Shown: positions 10,333 to 23,700 of the stretch, in pieces
How positions within the stretch are numbered: the stretch's first letter is position 1
Layout: each line of letters begins with the position of its first letter
Origin: Cristatella mucedo
Lineage: Eukaryota; Bryozoa; Phylactolaemata; Cristatellidae
Direction of reading: 5' to 3'
DNA: 38,000 nt
NCBI GenBank assembly: GCA_009760855.2
Contig: WPIO01000031.1
Location: 3,759,501 to 3,797,500, forward strand
Program-made: the position numbers and the translations under genes
The notes under the pieces: generated by a model
Seen by the model: only the letters and a program-made list of their open reading frames with translations
The model's database searches: none
Told to the model about the DNA's origin: nothing

Positions 10333-13300
10333 GTGTTTGTGTGTGGTGTTCGTGTGTGGTGCGTGTGTGCATGCGTGTGTGTGACAACAGTGGTGCGATT
10401 TTGCAGTACAATGTTCCATAGTCTTTTTTACCAGTAATATGGGCTAAAATAATCATTAGGCAATTGATGCTACTATCGTCTGCTTAATTGTAGATGAGAT
10501 AGTTCTCCATGCTTCACAGTTACCTCGGCCAACTGGCAGGACTTTTGGTGGTTCGATGGAGGTCCCTGATAGTGTCAATCCTCCTATCCACAACCCTTTT
10601 TCTACTTTGGCTGGTGGTGCTGCACCTGAGGCAGCTTTTCGCAGGTCCGATCATGTGACAGGAAGAGATGCAGCTCTGCCAGCTGCTGAAGCCTTTCTTT
10701 GTGGCGATCCGGCTGCAGAGGTTCTTGCATCTGAAGACTCCGTAGTGGCCAAATCAAAGACAACTCTGTTTGATTCGAACATGGAAGTGAGTGAACCAGT
10801 ATTGAAAGCTACCATGACATCTTTGCCAGACAGCCCGGCTGTTACTAGTTCTGCTGGTGATAATGGTGGCACCGAGCGCGAGACGGCTTCTTCCACAGCA
10901 TCTCCTCTTTCCGGCAGTCAGCCAGCTGCAGTCGTGGCTGTAGGACATCTGCGTGTTGCCAACCACGAGGCAGCTGCTTCCACTTCAAGTGGGACAGCGT
11001 GTGATGCTGCTGAACTCGCAATCACACCCTTCGCTCCGGGAAGTCAGCCCGCTGCTGTTGCAAGTGCTGCTGCAAATACCGACGTTGACATGCATGCGCT
11101 AAGTCGTGGCATGGATACTAGTAATCATCAAGTCGATCAAAGAGGAAATGCTGTTCAGCATGAATTAGCACAATCAAAGGTATGTTTTATTGCCATTTTC
11201 TGCAATGGTAGATTTTGGGTCATATGCAGTCCAAACAATCACTCACAATCAAAGGTATGTTTTATTGCCATTTCTGCAATGGTAGATTTTGGGTCATATG
11301 CCGTCCAAACAATCACTCGCGACTGTTGGATTGGACCTATCAATGACAGAATTCCCATTTTGTTAAGATTTTGTTTGAATTGAAGAACAGGCTTATAGAG
11401 TTTTCATTGCGTTTGGCTAGATCGCTCACCGCGTATTCCTAGCTGTATTGGTCTTAGCTCAGGAGGTGGGGTACTCGCCCTCCACAACCAAGGTCGTGGT
11501 TTCGAATCCTTCAGTGGACGAGCCTTGATTGCCCACTATAAGCAGTGGTGATAGTGGTTAAGGCTTCTGCTGCTAGATGAATGAGGGTTTTAAATTTGCC
11601 AATCTTACTATTAAATTATTAAAATGTGTGGACATCTGTTCAGTTAACTTCTGATGTAATGGTCTCTTTTCTTATTTTCTTATTTTTCTTATTTTCTTAT
11701 TCTTATGTCCGGAGCTAATCCTTTCTACTGGCTTATTTGCATGTCTCCCATCAGTTTGGGTGGCTAGTTACTTAAGACAGTGAAGGTCTTATTTTAAAAT
11801 GCTCACTCCATCTAATAGTAGTGTGTGCCGTGCTTTGAAGCTCAGTGACATCGTTGGAATTTAATTTTTGTAGGCAAATATGGCTTTGCACTCAGAAGAA
11901 ATGGTAAGTAAAACGTCTGCTGTCAATGTGTGTTACTTTACATCTTTATCTGAGCATAACCAGTTCCCAACTCCTATGTAGGCATATACACACACTCGTG
12001 CTCGCACATACGAACACACACACACACACAACACACACATGCACAATCACACGTGCGCATACGCACGCAGGAGAATTATTTTAGTGATAGTTTACTTCCT
12101 CCTTCAGCTTTGCCTCACAGGTTAGAGTGGTGTTTTCATTCAAGTAGTAGTGTTCAAGCTCTTGTAGTTCTTTTGGCGGTTGGCTTGACTTCTGTTAGAC
12201 GACTTCTATGCATCTATACTAGTGTACTAGGTGAGCCGTAATTGCTCACTAGGTAAGGCGGTTGCTTTTCACGTCCTCGGCCCCGAGGTCGTGGGTTCGA
12301 ATCCTGCAGTGGGTGATTCTTTATCGCCACTGCAAGCGGTGGTGATAGCCGTCAAGACTCTTCTGTCGCTATACAAAAAGAGGCTGTTTAATCAGCTAGG
12401 ATTTATTTTATTTATTTGTACTGTTAGAGAATAACGGTCGCATGACCTTTGGGTGTCCTACCGAGCTTCTGTAGCAAAAGGGATGTACATATAAAAAGTG
12501 TGGACAAAGAATGTATCTGTGCTGACTCTCTAGCTTTTCTTTTGTTAAATTCAGAAGTCGGTCGTGCACTTGCCGAGTGCTCTTCATCCCGTTACATGAA
12601 TTCAGCAGCCGTGGCCTTTTTCTAGCCAGGATGTTAGTTTTACTATGGTGCTGTTAGTGGCTCCAGCCTATTGCTTGGCTATTTATCGCTCAGTCGTCAG
12701 CCCCAATCTGTGGCCAATCTGCAGCACTATTGGCATTTAAAACCGATGAAAACACAATTCCCAAAGTGATCAAGTGGAAATGACTGTGAGCAGTGACTGT
12801 AGAAATCACTAAAGTGACTAGAATGTCTCTCGAGTTTCTTGGAAACTCAAACATGTTATGCTGTGACAAGCCTATGTCTGACCACCTAAGCATGTGCAAG
12901 GAAGGCATGCCCGGCAATGAAAAGTCTTACGGTGATAATACAATTTACTGCACACAGGATGATACTAGAGCCATTTTCCTCATGCATTACAGCTAGAGAG
13001 GTGTATGAGACATTGTGTGCCCTGTCGTGCCTAGCCTGTTCGGCAGCCAGAGTGAAGTTGCTTCAAGCAGCAGGCAGGAATGAGTTGAGCGATCCCAAAG
13101 TCTTTCGGCTGCAAGAGTGTCCACTTTCTAATGCATTGAAGCTTATCCAGGCTATTCAGGTATTCTTCTCATAAAGCCATTTGTGTGCATCGAAAGTCGG
13201 AAACTCACTTTGGTTTCTGTCACCACCCGAAATGACCCTGCAGCATGTTTCTGCTCAGCTATCCAGTATCTCAGCTATCCCGGCGAACTTGTACTTTGTT

Positions 13301-16300
13301 CCCGTGTCATTTTTGTGCTGACCTGTGCATCATTTACTGCATGTTAAATAGGGCTTCTACTAATCAATAGCTTCCAGTATCTTCTTGAATGATGGCCTAA
13401 GCATATTACTGTTGGATAGTGGTCTAACCCTGATACCATGCATGTCACGAACTCTTAGTTATTGATCCTCTTGCAGCTACTTGTAATAATAATAGTAGTG
13501 ATACATTTGTAATAATACATTATGTAATAATACATTTGCATAGTGCCCTCAGAAAACTTAACCTCCTCAATTACTTTAATTTTTGCTGTAAAGGAAGCAT
13601 GATCAAATGGTGAGTGGCAACATCTGCATGTCAACAAGCACAATATGGTTTGGGGTAAAATGCACGGTGTCAGCGTATAATTATGGTTAGTGGTAGCGTG
13701 CACAGTGTCAGCTTCAATAGGCACACAAAGGAGGAATCGCAAGGCTCCACCAAAGAGAAACAGGTGCATTTTAGCTTGTTTTTACTTATTAAGTCAGGGG
13801 AAACTCGTGACGTCAGTCGGGAGTAACTTTCAGGTTTTGGGAGCATACCAACTGAGGGAGGCATTGTCTCCAAAGAATATAAGGTTGGTTCGAGGCAGCA
13901 CCAAGCGATTTGAGTAAGAAAAGCAGGTGGTACGTTGCCTAGCCTGGTAGGGGGAGTAAGCTGGAGCCAGAGAATGAAGGAACCTAAAATTGAGTGACAG
14001 AACCTTGAAGTCGGTACTCTGCTTGACTGGGAGCCAGTGCAGGTCGGCAAGAGTGGTGTCATGTGGCAACTGTGATGCTCACGAAGACAAACATAGCTGC
14101 AGAAATTTTAGACAACTGTATGCACCTGATTGCACAGACTGGTAGACCACCAAGCAGTGGGTTACAGAAGTCGAAAGGCGATGTCAGAAATGCACGGACA
14201 TATTTGGATGTGTCTAAGCGCGGCTGAGTTTTAGCAATGTTAGGTACTGAAAGTAGGCAGACTTGACTGTGGAGCTGATGTGGTCGCCTAGTGAGAGGTC
14301 ACTTTGGAACAGGACACCGGGATTTTGTGCAGATGGAGCAGGAGATATGCTGGCAGAGCCAATTTCGAGCTTAAAGTTTTGCATTATTTGAGTCACACTT
14401 GGTTTCCCATGAGTAGTAAATTGGTTTTATTGTCATTCAATCTGAGAATGATGCTTGCACCATCCAAGTGGGGATGTCAGCAATACATGCTGATCAATCC
14501 CCTGATAGTGATGTAGTTGTCTTAGGACTCTAAACAAAAGACCTATTATAAATATGATTTCAGTTTATCCTTCCTCACTGCAGGCTTTCTGAGGTGAGGA
14601 TTTTCTCACGTCCGAGACTGACTGCTATATACTTTGCCACTTCAAACAAACGCCTGAACAGCACTTTATGTAGAGCATGGCTGCACTGCTCATAAGTAGT
14701 AATCCTTGGTATTTAAAATGAAATAAGAGTTCGTGTGTGATATGATCCAAAATCAACAACGGACAGCCACATGGTGTGTAGCAGTCCTACATGATCTCAT
14801 TCAGTAGTCCACATGACTACTAATACAGTTAATGTATATTTAAAGATGATCAACAACTCTCGACATTCCTTACAGTAAGTCAATCCTAATTTGCTAACCG
14901 GTGCTGCAAAAATAAATTTCATTAAATTAGATTTGTTTCTGTTTTATGAGAAAATTACTAAATATAATTTTGAAATACGTTTTCATTTTTCCTAGTGTAC
15001 AAATTTTGCACCATTAATTATAAACTCTCAAAGCTTGGATAGCAGTGGGACAGGCTCACCAGCTAGGTAAGGACGCAACCAGATCTTCCTTTCAAAGCAA
15101 AGTTTGTAATTGTTCATGGGTTCAAGCTAATATATTTAAGAATATTAGTAGCTAGCTTAAGCCCATAAAAATTACCAGAAATTTCACTGTTGCATCACAA
15201 AGCAGGCCTTAGTGTCAGTCGACCTAGTGGTGAGCCCAGCCTACCGTCAGTATATGGGCAACGACTCTATACCACGACCTACCTGGGAAAGGGTTGAATC
15301 TTACTTTCAGTGGCTTTCTGTTTTTGACCTTGTACTCCTGCCATGGTCCATTATATAGCTGATACTCATCAAAGGACCTAGTCATAAATGCACAACAAAG
15401 AGCCAAGCCGTAAGCAGACATCGAAGGGCAGCTTTCCAAATCAATGGCTATTATTCAGTGGCTCACCCACAAGCAGACATTAAAGTGCCATAACATGGCC
15501 AAAGCATGCACCTCGAGCCACTTAGGCAAAGTAGCTATCTGCTGCTTGCCACTCTGCCACACCAGTCTGTCCACTGAATATCTATGCTTAGGTATTTTGG
15601 AGTAGAGAGGGTTCGTGGTGATATGCAACTAACTACACGTTGTTTGCAATGCTAGGACACTTTAAAGTTGTCGCTGATGGCTGAAGTAAGCATTATGCTG
15701 TGTGCATCAGAGTGGAAGATTCATTAATGTCTGCACTGTTTTAGAAAGCCTCGAAATCGGGCACAGATTCTAAAGAAAAAGAATCGTCAAAAGCAAACTT
15801 GTCTAAGTAGGTGAAGTGGATGGTGTCAACAACCAAGTACAGTCATTAAGTGCAGCATGAAATATTACTCAAACCTTTTCTTCCAGCACATTCATAATTA
15901 TCTGTGGCTTTTTCGATACTAAGTTATTGGGAACATGATCAGTGTTTGCTTACCTGTGCATGTAACTAGCTAGATGTCTCGCAAACCGGTGGCCTTGAAT
16001 GTCGGATTATGTGAGCTCTTCACGGTAGCTCTTCACGACCCTTCTCGTGAGGAGCATGCACCTTACCCGTGGACCTTAGCCCAGTATAAAAATATTCTTA
16101 TTTGAATCTTGGAAATAGCCATACAGTGTGCACCAGAAGCCACTAATTATATGCTCACATCTAGAGTCCGCAAGTTCCTCTTACAAAGCAGCTGGCATTT
16201 CACTGACAACATAGCATGCTCCAGCATTATCTAAGATGTGATTGATTAGCTTTTGGGGTGGGTATGTACAGAAATAGTAGCATCATAAATGCCGTGTGCC

Positions 16301-19300
16301 TCTAATTGGTTTGTGCCCATACCATTCTATGGACACAGACATAGAGCACAACCCTGGAATTTTATTTGGTCACAGCGTCGAACGTGAAAGACGCCTAGTA
16401 GAGAATGGATAGGTTCGTTGCGATAACCTACATTGGATAGGTACATTGCAATGGGGTGGGAGGGGTTGCAAGCACTGCATTGATGAGGCAAAGAACAGTG
16501 AATGCTATAGAATTATGACCAGCGATCATGTACTGCAGAAAATGGAACACGGCTGACAGAGTACGAGCAACAATACGAGACACTAGCCAAATACGTCGAA
16601 GAGGCTCACACCGGCAGCATTCGCCGTAGGCATACTTCTGGAGTGAGGTGAGGCAGCAAAGTAGATTACCTACAAGTAACCGATCATCAGAGAGTCGGCT
16701 GTCCTGCAATGCATGCACTGTCACGAAGAGAAAGCCTCGGTGCATTTCTGGATTGGGCTGCTGCAGATGTCAAGGCCGAGCTTTCGAAACGATAATTCGA
16801 AGGGCTGCAAGAGCATGCATGCAGCAAACTATACAGCCTTAAGTGACTCAAAGCCTCACATGCATCGCAGGCTTGGTTAAAGCACCGTAGTTGCGTTGCA
16901 TTAGCTAAGCTAACGGCTATGGGAAATAGCATGGAGCCATACACTGGCAGGCAACCAGGATACGTACACCGATGATTGTATAATTAACGTTGAGGACAAT
17001 ATTAAACAACGTTTAATGATCACCCGCTTATGCCCATGCCATACAACTGACTGCAGACCAGGGGTAAAAGACAAAACCAGAGTATACGACCATAATCCTG
17101 CCATGAAAGAGAAGTGTGAGGATCAACAATAACCAATTGGTACCATGTGAGCCACAACTCACTTAGGAAACTTGCTGGGTGCCTAAATGCACACATTATT
17201 TCCTAGTGGTTATGACTTTCAATGTGGGACAACAGTAACACAGCATTATATTTGAAGACGACCAAGGACAATTGCACTATGGCGTGAGAGTTATGCTAGT
17301 CTTAAATGTCCGTGTAGAATATATTAACCACCCTATTGTTTTACGACTTAAAAAGCCTATTGGCAGAGCTTTCTTTCTCAGAAGTTGTGCACTGCTTGTT
17401 GTTTCATAGCTTAATAGTCAGTACACGATGCCTGTTGAAGTTATCGAAGAATCCAGACATCTTACACAGCAAACACGCATATAACGTTTCCCGGCATGCC
17501 ATGTACCCTTCTAAGTACTAAGAATTCTTCGCACTGGCAAGCTGCAGAAATACCGCCTGTTTCAACTCCTTCTTAGGTACGCAAATGTAAACATTCTTTT
17601 GTCATAGCCACTGGTGACTAAAAATTCTTCAGACCCGACCGCCCAGTACCCTTGGCTTGAGTTTGGTTTGTCACTTAATGAAATGATCTTTGGCTGCGTA
17701 GTTACGGTACCTCCGTGACATTGCAGACAGGTTTCTGCATGCCCCGCATGAAATTAAGCTATTTTTGCTGTTTACTGCTATGAATTATTGCAAAACTCGA
17801 ATGCGTGGGCTTGCAAGCATTGCTGCACTGTGAGGTTAAAGTCTGTGTATTTTCTATACTGTGCAATGCCAACGAGTTATCAATTTTTATTGGCTTGGAC
17901 GTCCACAGTTTACATTTTGTTAAGTTATATTAGTTCAAGATGAGTAGAGTTCAAGATGAGTTGAGGAATAAGCTGCTATTTTGCTTGTATAGTCGGCTGT
18001 TGTTGTGCTTATTCTATTCTAATACTGCAAGCGACGTTGATCTACATTATTGTAGGGACTCAAGGCGCCAGGACACTATTGCTATTACCTTTTATGTGGT
18101 CGTCTCACATTCGTTTGACTTCGATAAAGATTGTGATGTAGTTTTCATTCACTTCTTTGATAAGTCTCTTGACCAGCAAGTCTACGAACTGAAACCCACC
18201 AGGTAAGAAGCTAACTGGCATTTTAGGATTAGATTTGGTGGGAGATTAGATCTATGGTACATGGATTCAATAACTTGCTTGAAGAATTTCAGTAGCAAGT
18301 GAGCTAACCATGTGCATGCTGTTTACATTATTGTTGCCCTATCCACTTGGGCTAGCAGTGTTTCGCCATGCTCACTGCCCATGGGATTCATTGGTTCCGT
18401 TTAGAATGCCACATGCATGTTTCTTAGGGAAGGCACAATAGCATATAGAAGTAAACTATACAAGCGGAAATCGTAACATTGCGATGTCCTTTGGGTTGCT
18501 CTCAGACTGCCTTACATCAACTGCTCCCATCCGACCAATGAGTTACTTTTTGGCATTCATTGCTCTTAGCTCGTTACACAGACTGCTAGGGATCTAGGAC
18601 ACAGTTATTTTATATCGCTTAAAGCGGCACTACAATTTATTCAGGAGGTTCTAACATTTATTTAGCATTCAACATTTATTTATTTGATAAGCCTACTTAA
18701 AGTCGAAACCAATTTATGTACTGGGCAACCGAAAGTCTGGGGAAGTAAATACAAAAAACGTTTTACTTCCTGCAGGATTCCACAGCCTTTGGTTTCTTAG
18801 GACCAATGCTCAATCTATTGAGCTTAACCCAGGTCTAATATTAATAATAGTAATAATCATAGACTTGATACAGCACCCTCAGAAAACTGGATCTCTTTCT
18901 ACGGGCTTTCCATGTGCTGCAAGGGAAGCACGATCGAATGGTTAGTGGTGGCATGCTCAATAAACATTAAGAATAGCATAGTTAGGGATGACATACACAG
19001 GGTGAGCATGCAAGTATGGTTGGTGGCAGCATGCACAGTATCAGCACTCATGAGCACGTAAAGGTCGAATCACAGAGACCAACTAAATGCTATGATAAAT
19101 AGGTGCGTTTTTAGTTTCTTTTTAAATGTGATCAAGTCAGATGTCGCGATGCAAGTTGGCAGTGAGTTCCAGGCTTTGGGAGCATACGAACTAAAGGCAC
19201 GGTCTCCAAGGGATTTGTGGTTTGTAGGAGGTATAACTTAACAATCCTAGTCAGAAAAGCTGGTGGTGCTATACCTAGCCTGGTCGGGGAGTAGTTCTGA

Positions 19301-19423
19301 TAGGTAGGCTGGAGCTAAAGAATGAAGGGATCTAATGGTGAGTGACAAAACTTTGAAGTCGATTCGTTGCATGAATGGGAGCAGTGCACGTCGGCGAGAA
19401 GGGGTGTGTTGTGAGTGTGTGTG

Positions 19424-19462
<39 letters not shown>

Positions 19463-20696
19463 ATGTGTGTATGTGTGTGCGTGTTCGTGCTGGCGTATTA
19501 CTGAACAGCAAACGACTCTGGAGCACTTGGAACACAGCCGAACTCAACGACGTTTAATCAACAACTCTTCTGCAGAGGTTAATGCTAACGGAGCTTCCTG
19601 CCATCTCTGCCCAGGAACGCTGTGCTCCGATTGGCCAGTGCCGTTGCTAGCGGCAGCAGTGGGAATGCTGCGCCTCGATTGGTCAGGCAAGGTCGGGAGG
19701 GCCCCCAGCCTAGTATTGGCCGACAACAACGTCTAGGTGTGGCACTGTCATTGCATTCTTAATTACGATCTCAGTGGAGTTGCAACTGCGACGCTCACGA
19801 CAGACAAGCCTAGCTGCAGAGTTTTGTTTGCACCAGCTGTAATCGCCTGATTTCACATGCCGGTAGTCCAGCAAGCAGTGAGCTACAGAAGTCAAGATGG
19901 AATGTCGCAAATGCATGGACCAACTTGGACGTGGTATCCTTATCTAAACAAGCCCGAATTTTAGCAATGTTATGTAGCTGAAAGTAGGCAGACTTGATTG
20001 TGGAGCTGATGTGGTCGTATAAAGAAAGGCTACCTTGATCATCACACCTAGATGTCGTGCAGATTCAGCAGGTCTACGCTTATAAAGAGTGAGTGGCTGT
20101 TATGCAAAATGGGTTCCTCTGCCGAACTCAAAGCAGAAATTGGCTTCCCTTGCACGCTGCTTTGCCTCTCGGCATTCCACATTGAGGAGCAAGAGCATCG
20201 ACCACCAATGAGAGGGGAACATTTATTGTCTTGTCACCGCCGTGATGAGGGCGCGAGGCACAGATGTTGTTGCTGTAGCAATTTAGCTAGAAGGAGCTAC
20301 TGGGTTGTGGGCCTGTTTTGTCGAAGCAAGTGTTCTTTTTAGCATATTAGGGGCTCAACTGGGTGCCACAACAGGTAGAGGTGACGAGTGGCTCTCTTTC
20401 TTTGATTTTAGCACACACCTAGCCCCTTTCACATGTTAAGACTAGCAGTAGACGTCTCAGAATAATTATTTTATCCTTGCTTGCCCTTGTGGTAAGAACC
20501 TCCCCATTTCTAGAATGAGACGAATACTAGGACTGGCTGTGAAACAAGTCTTGGGAATATATTTAAAAAATCACATAATCAAAGAGGAATCCCAGATAGC
20601 AAGCTCAAAACGACAGTCTTGCTACCGATTAAGCTTCGGATAAAAATCGTGATTGATTTGGCATGCTGGTCTAAGCATGATACCTTGTGTGTCATG

Positions 20697-20727
<31 letters not shown>

Positions 20728-23700
20728 GTAATACAAATTGCATATGAAGCCTTATGAGAACAAATCACTTTCTGCTGATTTTTATGTATAGTGGAACCAA
20801 TAATTAATGCTGGTTATTGTTTTTTCTTGCAGTTAGTTGTAAAGAGTCTGGATAGAGATTTAGTTCTATGAGAGTGATATGCAAACGACTTATCATTATT
20901 ATTACCAAGTCCCTGATTCCGGCAGTGTACTTAGCAGTTCCTTAAAGAAAAATGCTGTGTCCCTATCATCATTAAGGAAAATCATCGACATTCAAGGACT
21001 AATGTCGCCAAGACTGGGGCGACATTAGTCCTTGATTAGTTAGGGGTCAGTGTTTCAACCACTACAGCCAAATTTCGACATCTAAAGTGTAGGTAAAGTG
21101 GGCATCTTCAGCAGAGAGGCAGTGTAGGCCTATTTTGCACATTAATTTCTTTTTAACAGCTATTAATCTTAACAAAAAAAGAAATTTAGTTGTATGGCGC
21201 TATAAGGCAACTTAATCTCTATCCCGGTGCTTTACATATGCCGAAGTGCCTGAGCCCACGACCCTGGTCATTAAAGGAGGTCTTTACCACTGGGCCAAGC
21301 CAAAAAGGGGGGCTGGTGGCTTGCCAATCAGCTAATTCCAAATAGCCTTAGCTGCTATGCTTGTAGAGTAGCTATTTTTGTAAATTTTAGAGCCATAGCA
21401 GCACCAGAGACCTTTTGCAGTGCATGAGGCTTCCCATACAAGGTGATTCCGTCAGACAGCTCACAGACCTGAAGTCCTTTATACACAGCTTTGTAACTAT
21501 GCCCATTGTGGATGTAGAAGAGCACGCGCACGGGTACTCATTGATGGCGCTGCAATGTTGAGAGTGACTAGATATATTTTGCTTTAAGCTCAAACTAGAA
21601 TTCGCCATGGCCACAGCCCTGCTAATTTCCTCGGCTATGATAACCGCAATGTTGTCCTTTGCAAATAGGCTCATCACCTGGATGTGTTTCAGATGATGGC
21701 TTCTCAGTAGTGGCAAGTTGCTAGGCAACTGCAATAATATAATAGCAATGATAGCCCCCTAAGATAACTGAATATTCAATCCAGATGCTTTGCAAGACAC
21801 TGAAAGAGAATCGCTACCCATGGGTTAGTGTCGTGCACGGTATCAAGCATGTACAAATCATCATGCTTAGGCCTGCAGGCTAAAACAAAAATGAAGACAC
21901 TCTTAGTCACCGGTTAGCTAGAGCTCTATCGAGTGACAAACACTCAATCATACACTCAGGCAAAGCACCCAGGAACAAAAACAACTAGTTCACGGGCGAA
22001 GAAAAATTAGCCAGGAACAGCTATGTCCATTGCCGAGACTTAAAATATGCAAGGTTACTGCAGTTAGTGACCGTGCTATATGTATGTACCCATGCAAATT
22101 GTATAATTCGTTAGCTGAAGGCCGGCCATTTTATGCATCTTCCTCCTGGGCATTCAAAGACAGGAGTGAGAGAGGATCCAGAAAGCATTCGCTCGAAGTC
22201 TTCTTATCAATTCGCATATTTGGCTTTGGCTTTCCGGATTTCAGTCAGATTGACATCGGAACTTGTCTCGATCAAAGCCCTAAACCAAGAGCAGTCATCT
22301 TCATGGCTTGCTGAAAAGTCTCCTTTGCACTAATAAATATATTGCCTGATAAATGAAGTGTTCAGGGTAAGATGTTTGCTCTTCACGACCTGGGTAGTGG
22401 GTTTTGAGTCCTGCAGTGGACGATCCTTTATATTCACCACTTAATGCAGTGGTGATAGCCGTGAAGGCTCATTTACTGCTATATAAATGAGTAAATTGGC
22501 TCGGCTTACCTTCTTGGAGCATTCCCGAAGTCAGGATATAGTGACCTTGTTGAGTTTCTTTCTGCGATGGCGTTCGCCCTCATTTTGAAGGCAGCAGAAG
22601 AAAGTACTCGGCGACGGTCTAAAAATAATTGACAGCACGAAGTTCTCTTGCAGTAACTTGTAAAGCGCCCAGATAGAGATTAAGTTCTCTTATGGTGCTA
22701 CAAGACAGCTATTATTTTTATTATTTTTAGTCATGCATCTCCTGACTTAAAAAGTTTGTATAAAGTCGCCAAAACCCACCTATTCGGTACAGCGGTAGCT
22801 CAGTTCGTGTAAACTGTACTTTGTGTGTTTATTCGTGCTGCACTTGTGCATCCATTCTCATTCGATCGGCATGCTGTTTTCTAGTAAATGTTAAGTGCCT
22901 AGATAGAGATTTAGCTCTCTTAAGGCACTATACACATGCTTTATTATCATTGTATTATAGCTAGTTTTAGCCCATCTCGTTTAGGGTTTTCTATGCTGAA
23001 GAGTGCTTTTTTTATCACCAGTGGCTATGTTAAAGCCAGAAAATGCCGTAAACCCACTGACCTGTAGAATTCTTTGCTGCATCTATTGCTGATAGTACCA
23101 ACAGCAACTAACTCGGTACAGGGCTGATCAGTTGCATGATTTGATCTGCCCTTAAGTACTTGCTGGTGCTGGCGATTGGCAATAGGCTCCCTACCTGTAA
23201 TGTCTGAACACTGGTGTCAGGATCGGTCATGCATTCTTGTGCCTCTGCACTGTGACACCTGTAACTTATTGTGACTTTGACACTAATTATTTTTCCTCCC
23301 TTGATTTTTATCAAATTAGGTATTACAACAAATGATTCGGTAATTGGATGAATAAGATAAAACTGATTCAAAAAAAGTAATCTAATTTCATCCTATTCTG
23401 AAGCTGCTGCAGGCGATGTGATGTCACTGTGACTCAATGTCACCATCCATTGATTTTGTGCTGTAAAGAATCAATTATTAACAGTACTAGGTGAACATAT
23501 TGCCCAAGCTACGTGCCCATGTGAGTCAGAGCTTGCCCGGGTATGACAGTTGCTTTCTGGGTGACTTTGAGGTAAGCAACCCATTAGCTTCTTCGTTCTC
23601 ATCGGAGCTGCTCTGGCTTGTGGTTGAACATGGCTGCTTCTGATAAGCAGCATTTAGAAATTGAAGATTTGCAAATGGACATCCTGATGATATGAATTCC

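Larger units (their letters stand above)
6889..10493 (+). other. Intron 1 of the RNF213-like gene (3.6 kb)
   Basis: GT-AG intron between the zinc-ribbon exon and the disordered exon. Holds a minus-strand SINE (8045-8150), a faint hairpin-tail remnant near 7165-7200 and a long (TG)n tract (10140-10383). Open frames at 7282, 7678, 8328 and 8675-9034 (-) have no family signal. Confidence 0.5.
11904..14995 (+). other. Intron after the microexon (3.1 kb)
   Basis: Contains the AC microsatellite, SINE S4, the uncertain exon at 13001-13159 and a minus-strand LINE fragment (13485-14500). The parts between show nothing recognisable. Confidence 0.5.
18835..20080 (-). mobile_element. CR1/L2-like LINE 3' fragment with internal insertion, minus strand
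   Basis: Colinear with the 13485-14500 copy on both sides of 19405-19785: shared aatgaaggaacctaa-type 3' region on the left and gcagacttgattgtggagctgatgtggtc on the right. Its hairpin tail is at 18872-18912 with AAT repeats beside it. The coding part is too degraded to read as protein. Confidence 0.8.

Noticed and set aside
10047-10456. Six overlapping open frames of 79-124 codons on both strands
   Set aside because: All are translations of the TG/CG microsatellite (Cys/Val or His/Thr runs).
10556-11383. A 275-codon single-exon gene starting at ATG 10556
   Set aside because: The frame is open upstream of the ATG to an acceptor at 10493, and its last 68 codons are the duplicated intron start; an exon ending at 11179 fits phase on both sides.
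13690-14069. Host genes on the minus strand (130, 79 and 60 codons)
   Set aside because: They are frameshifted pieces of one LINE ORF2 C-terminus.
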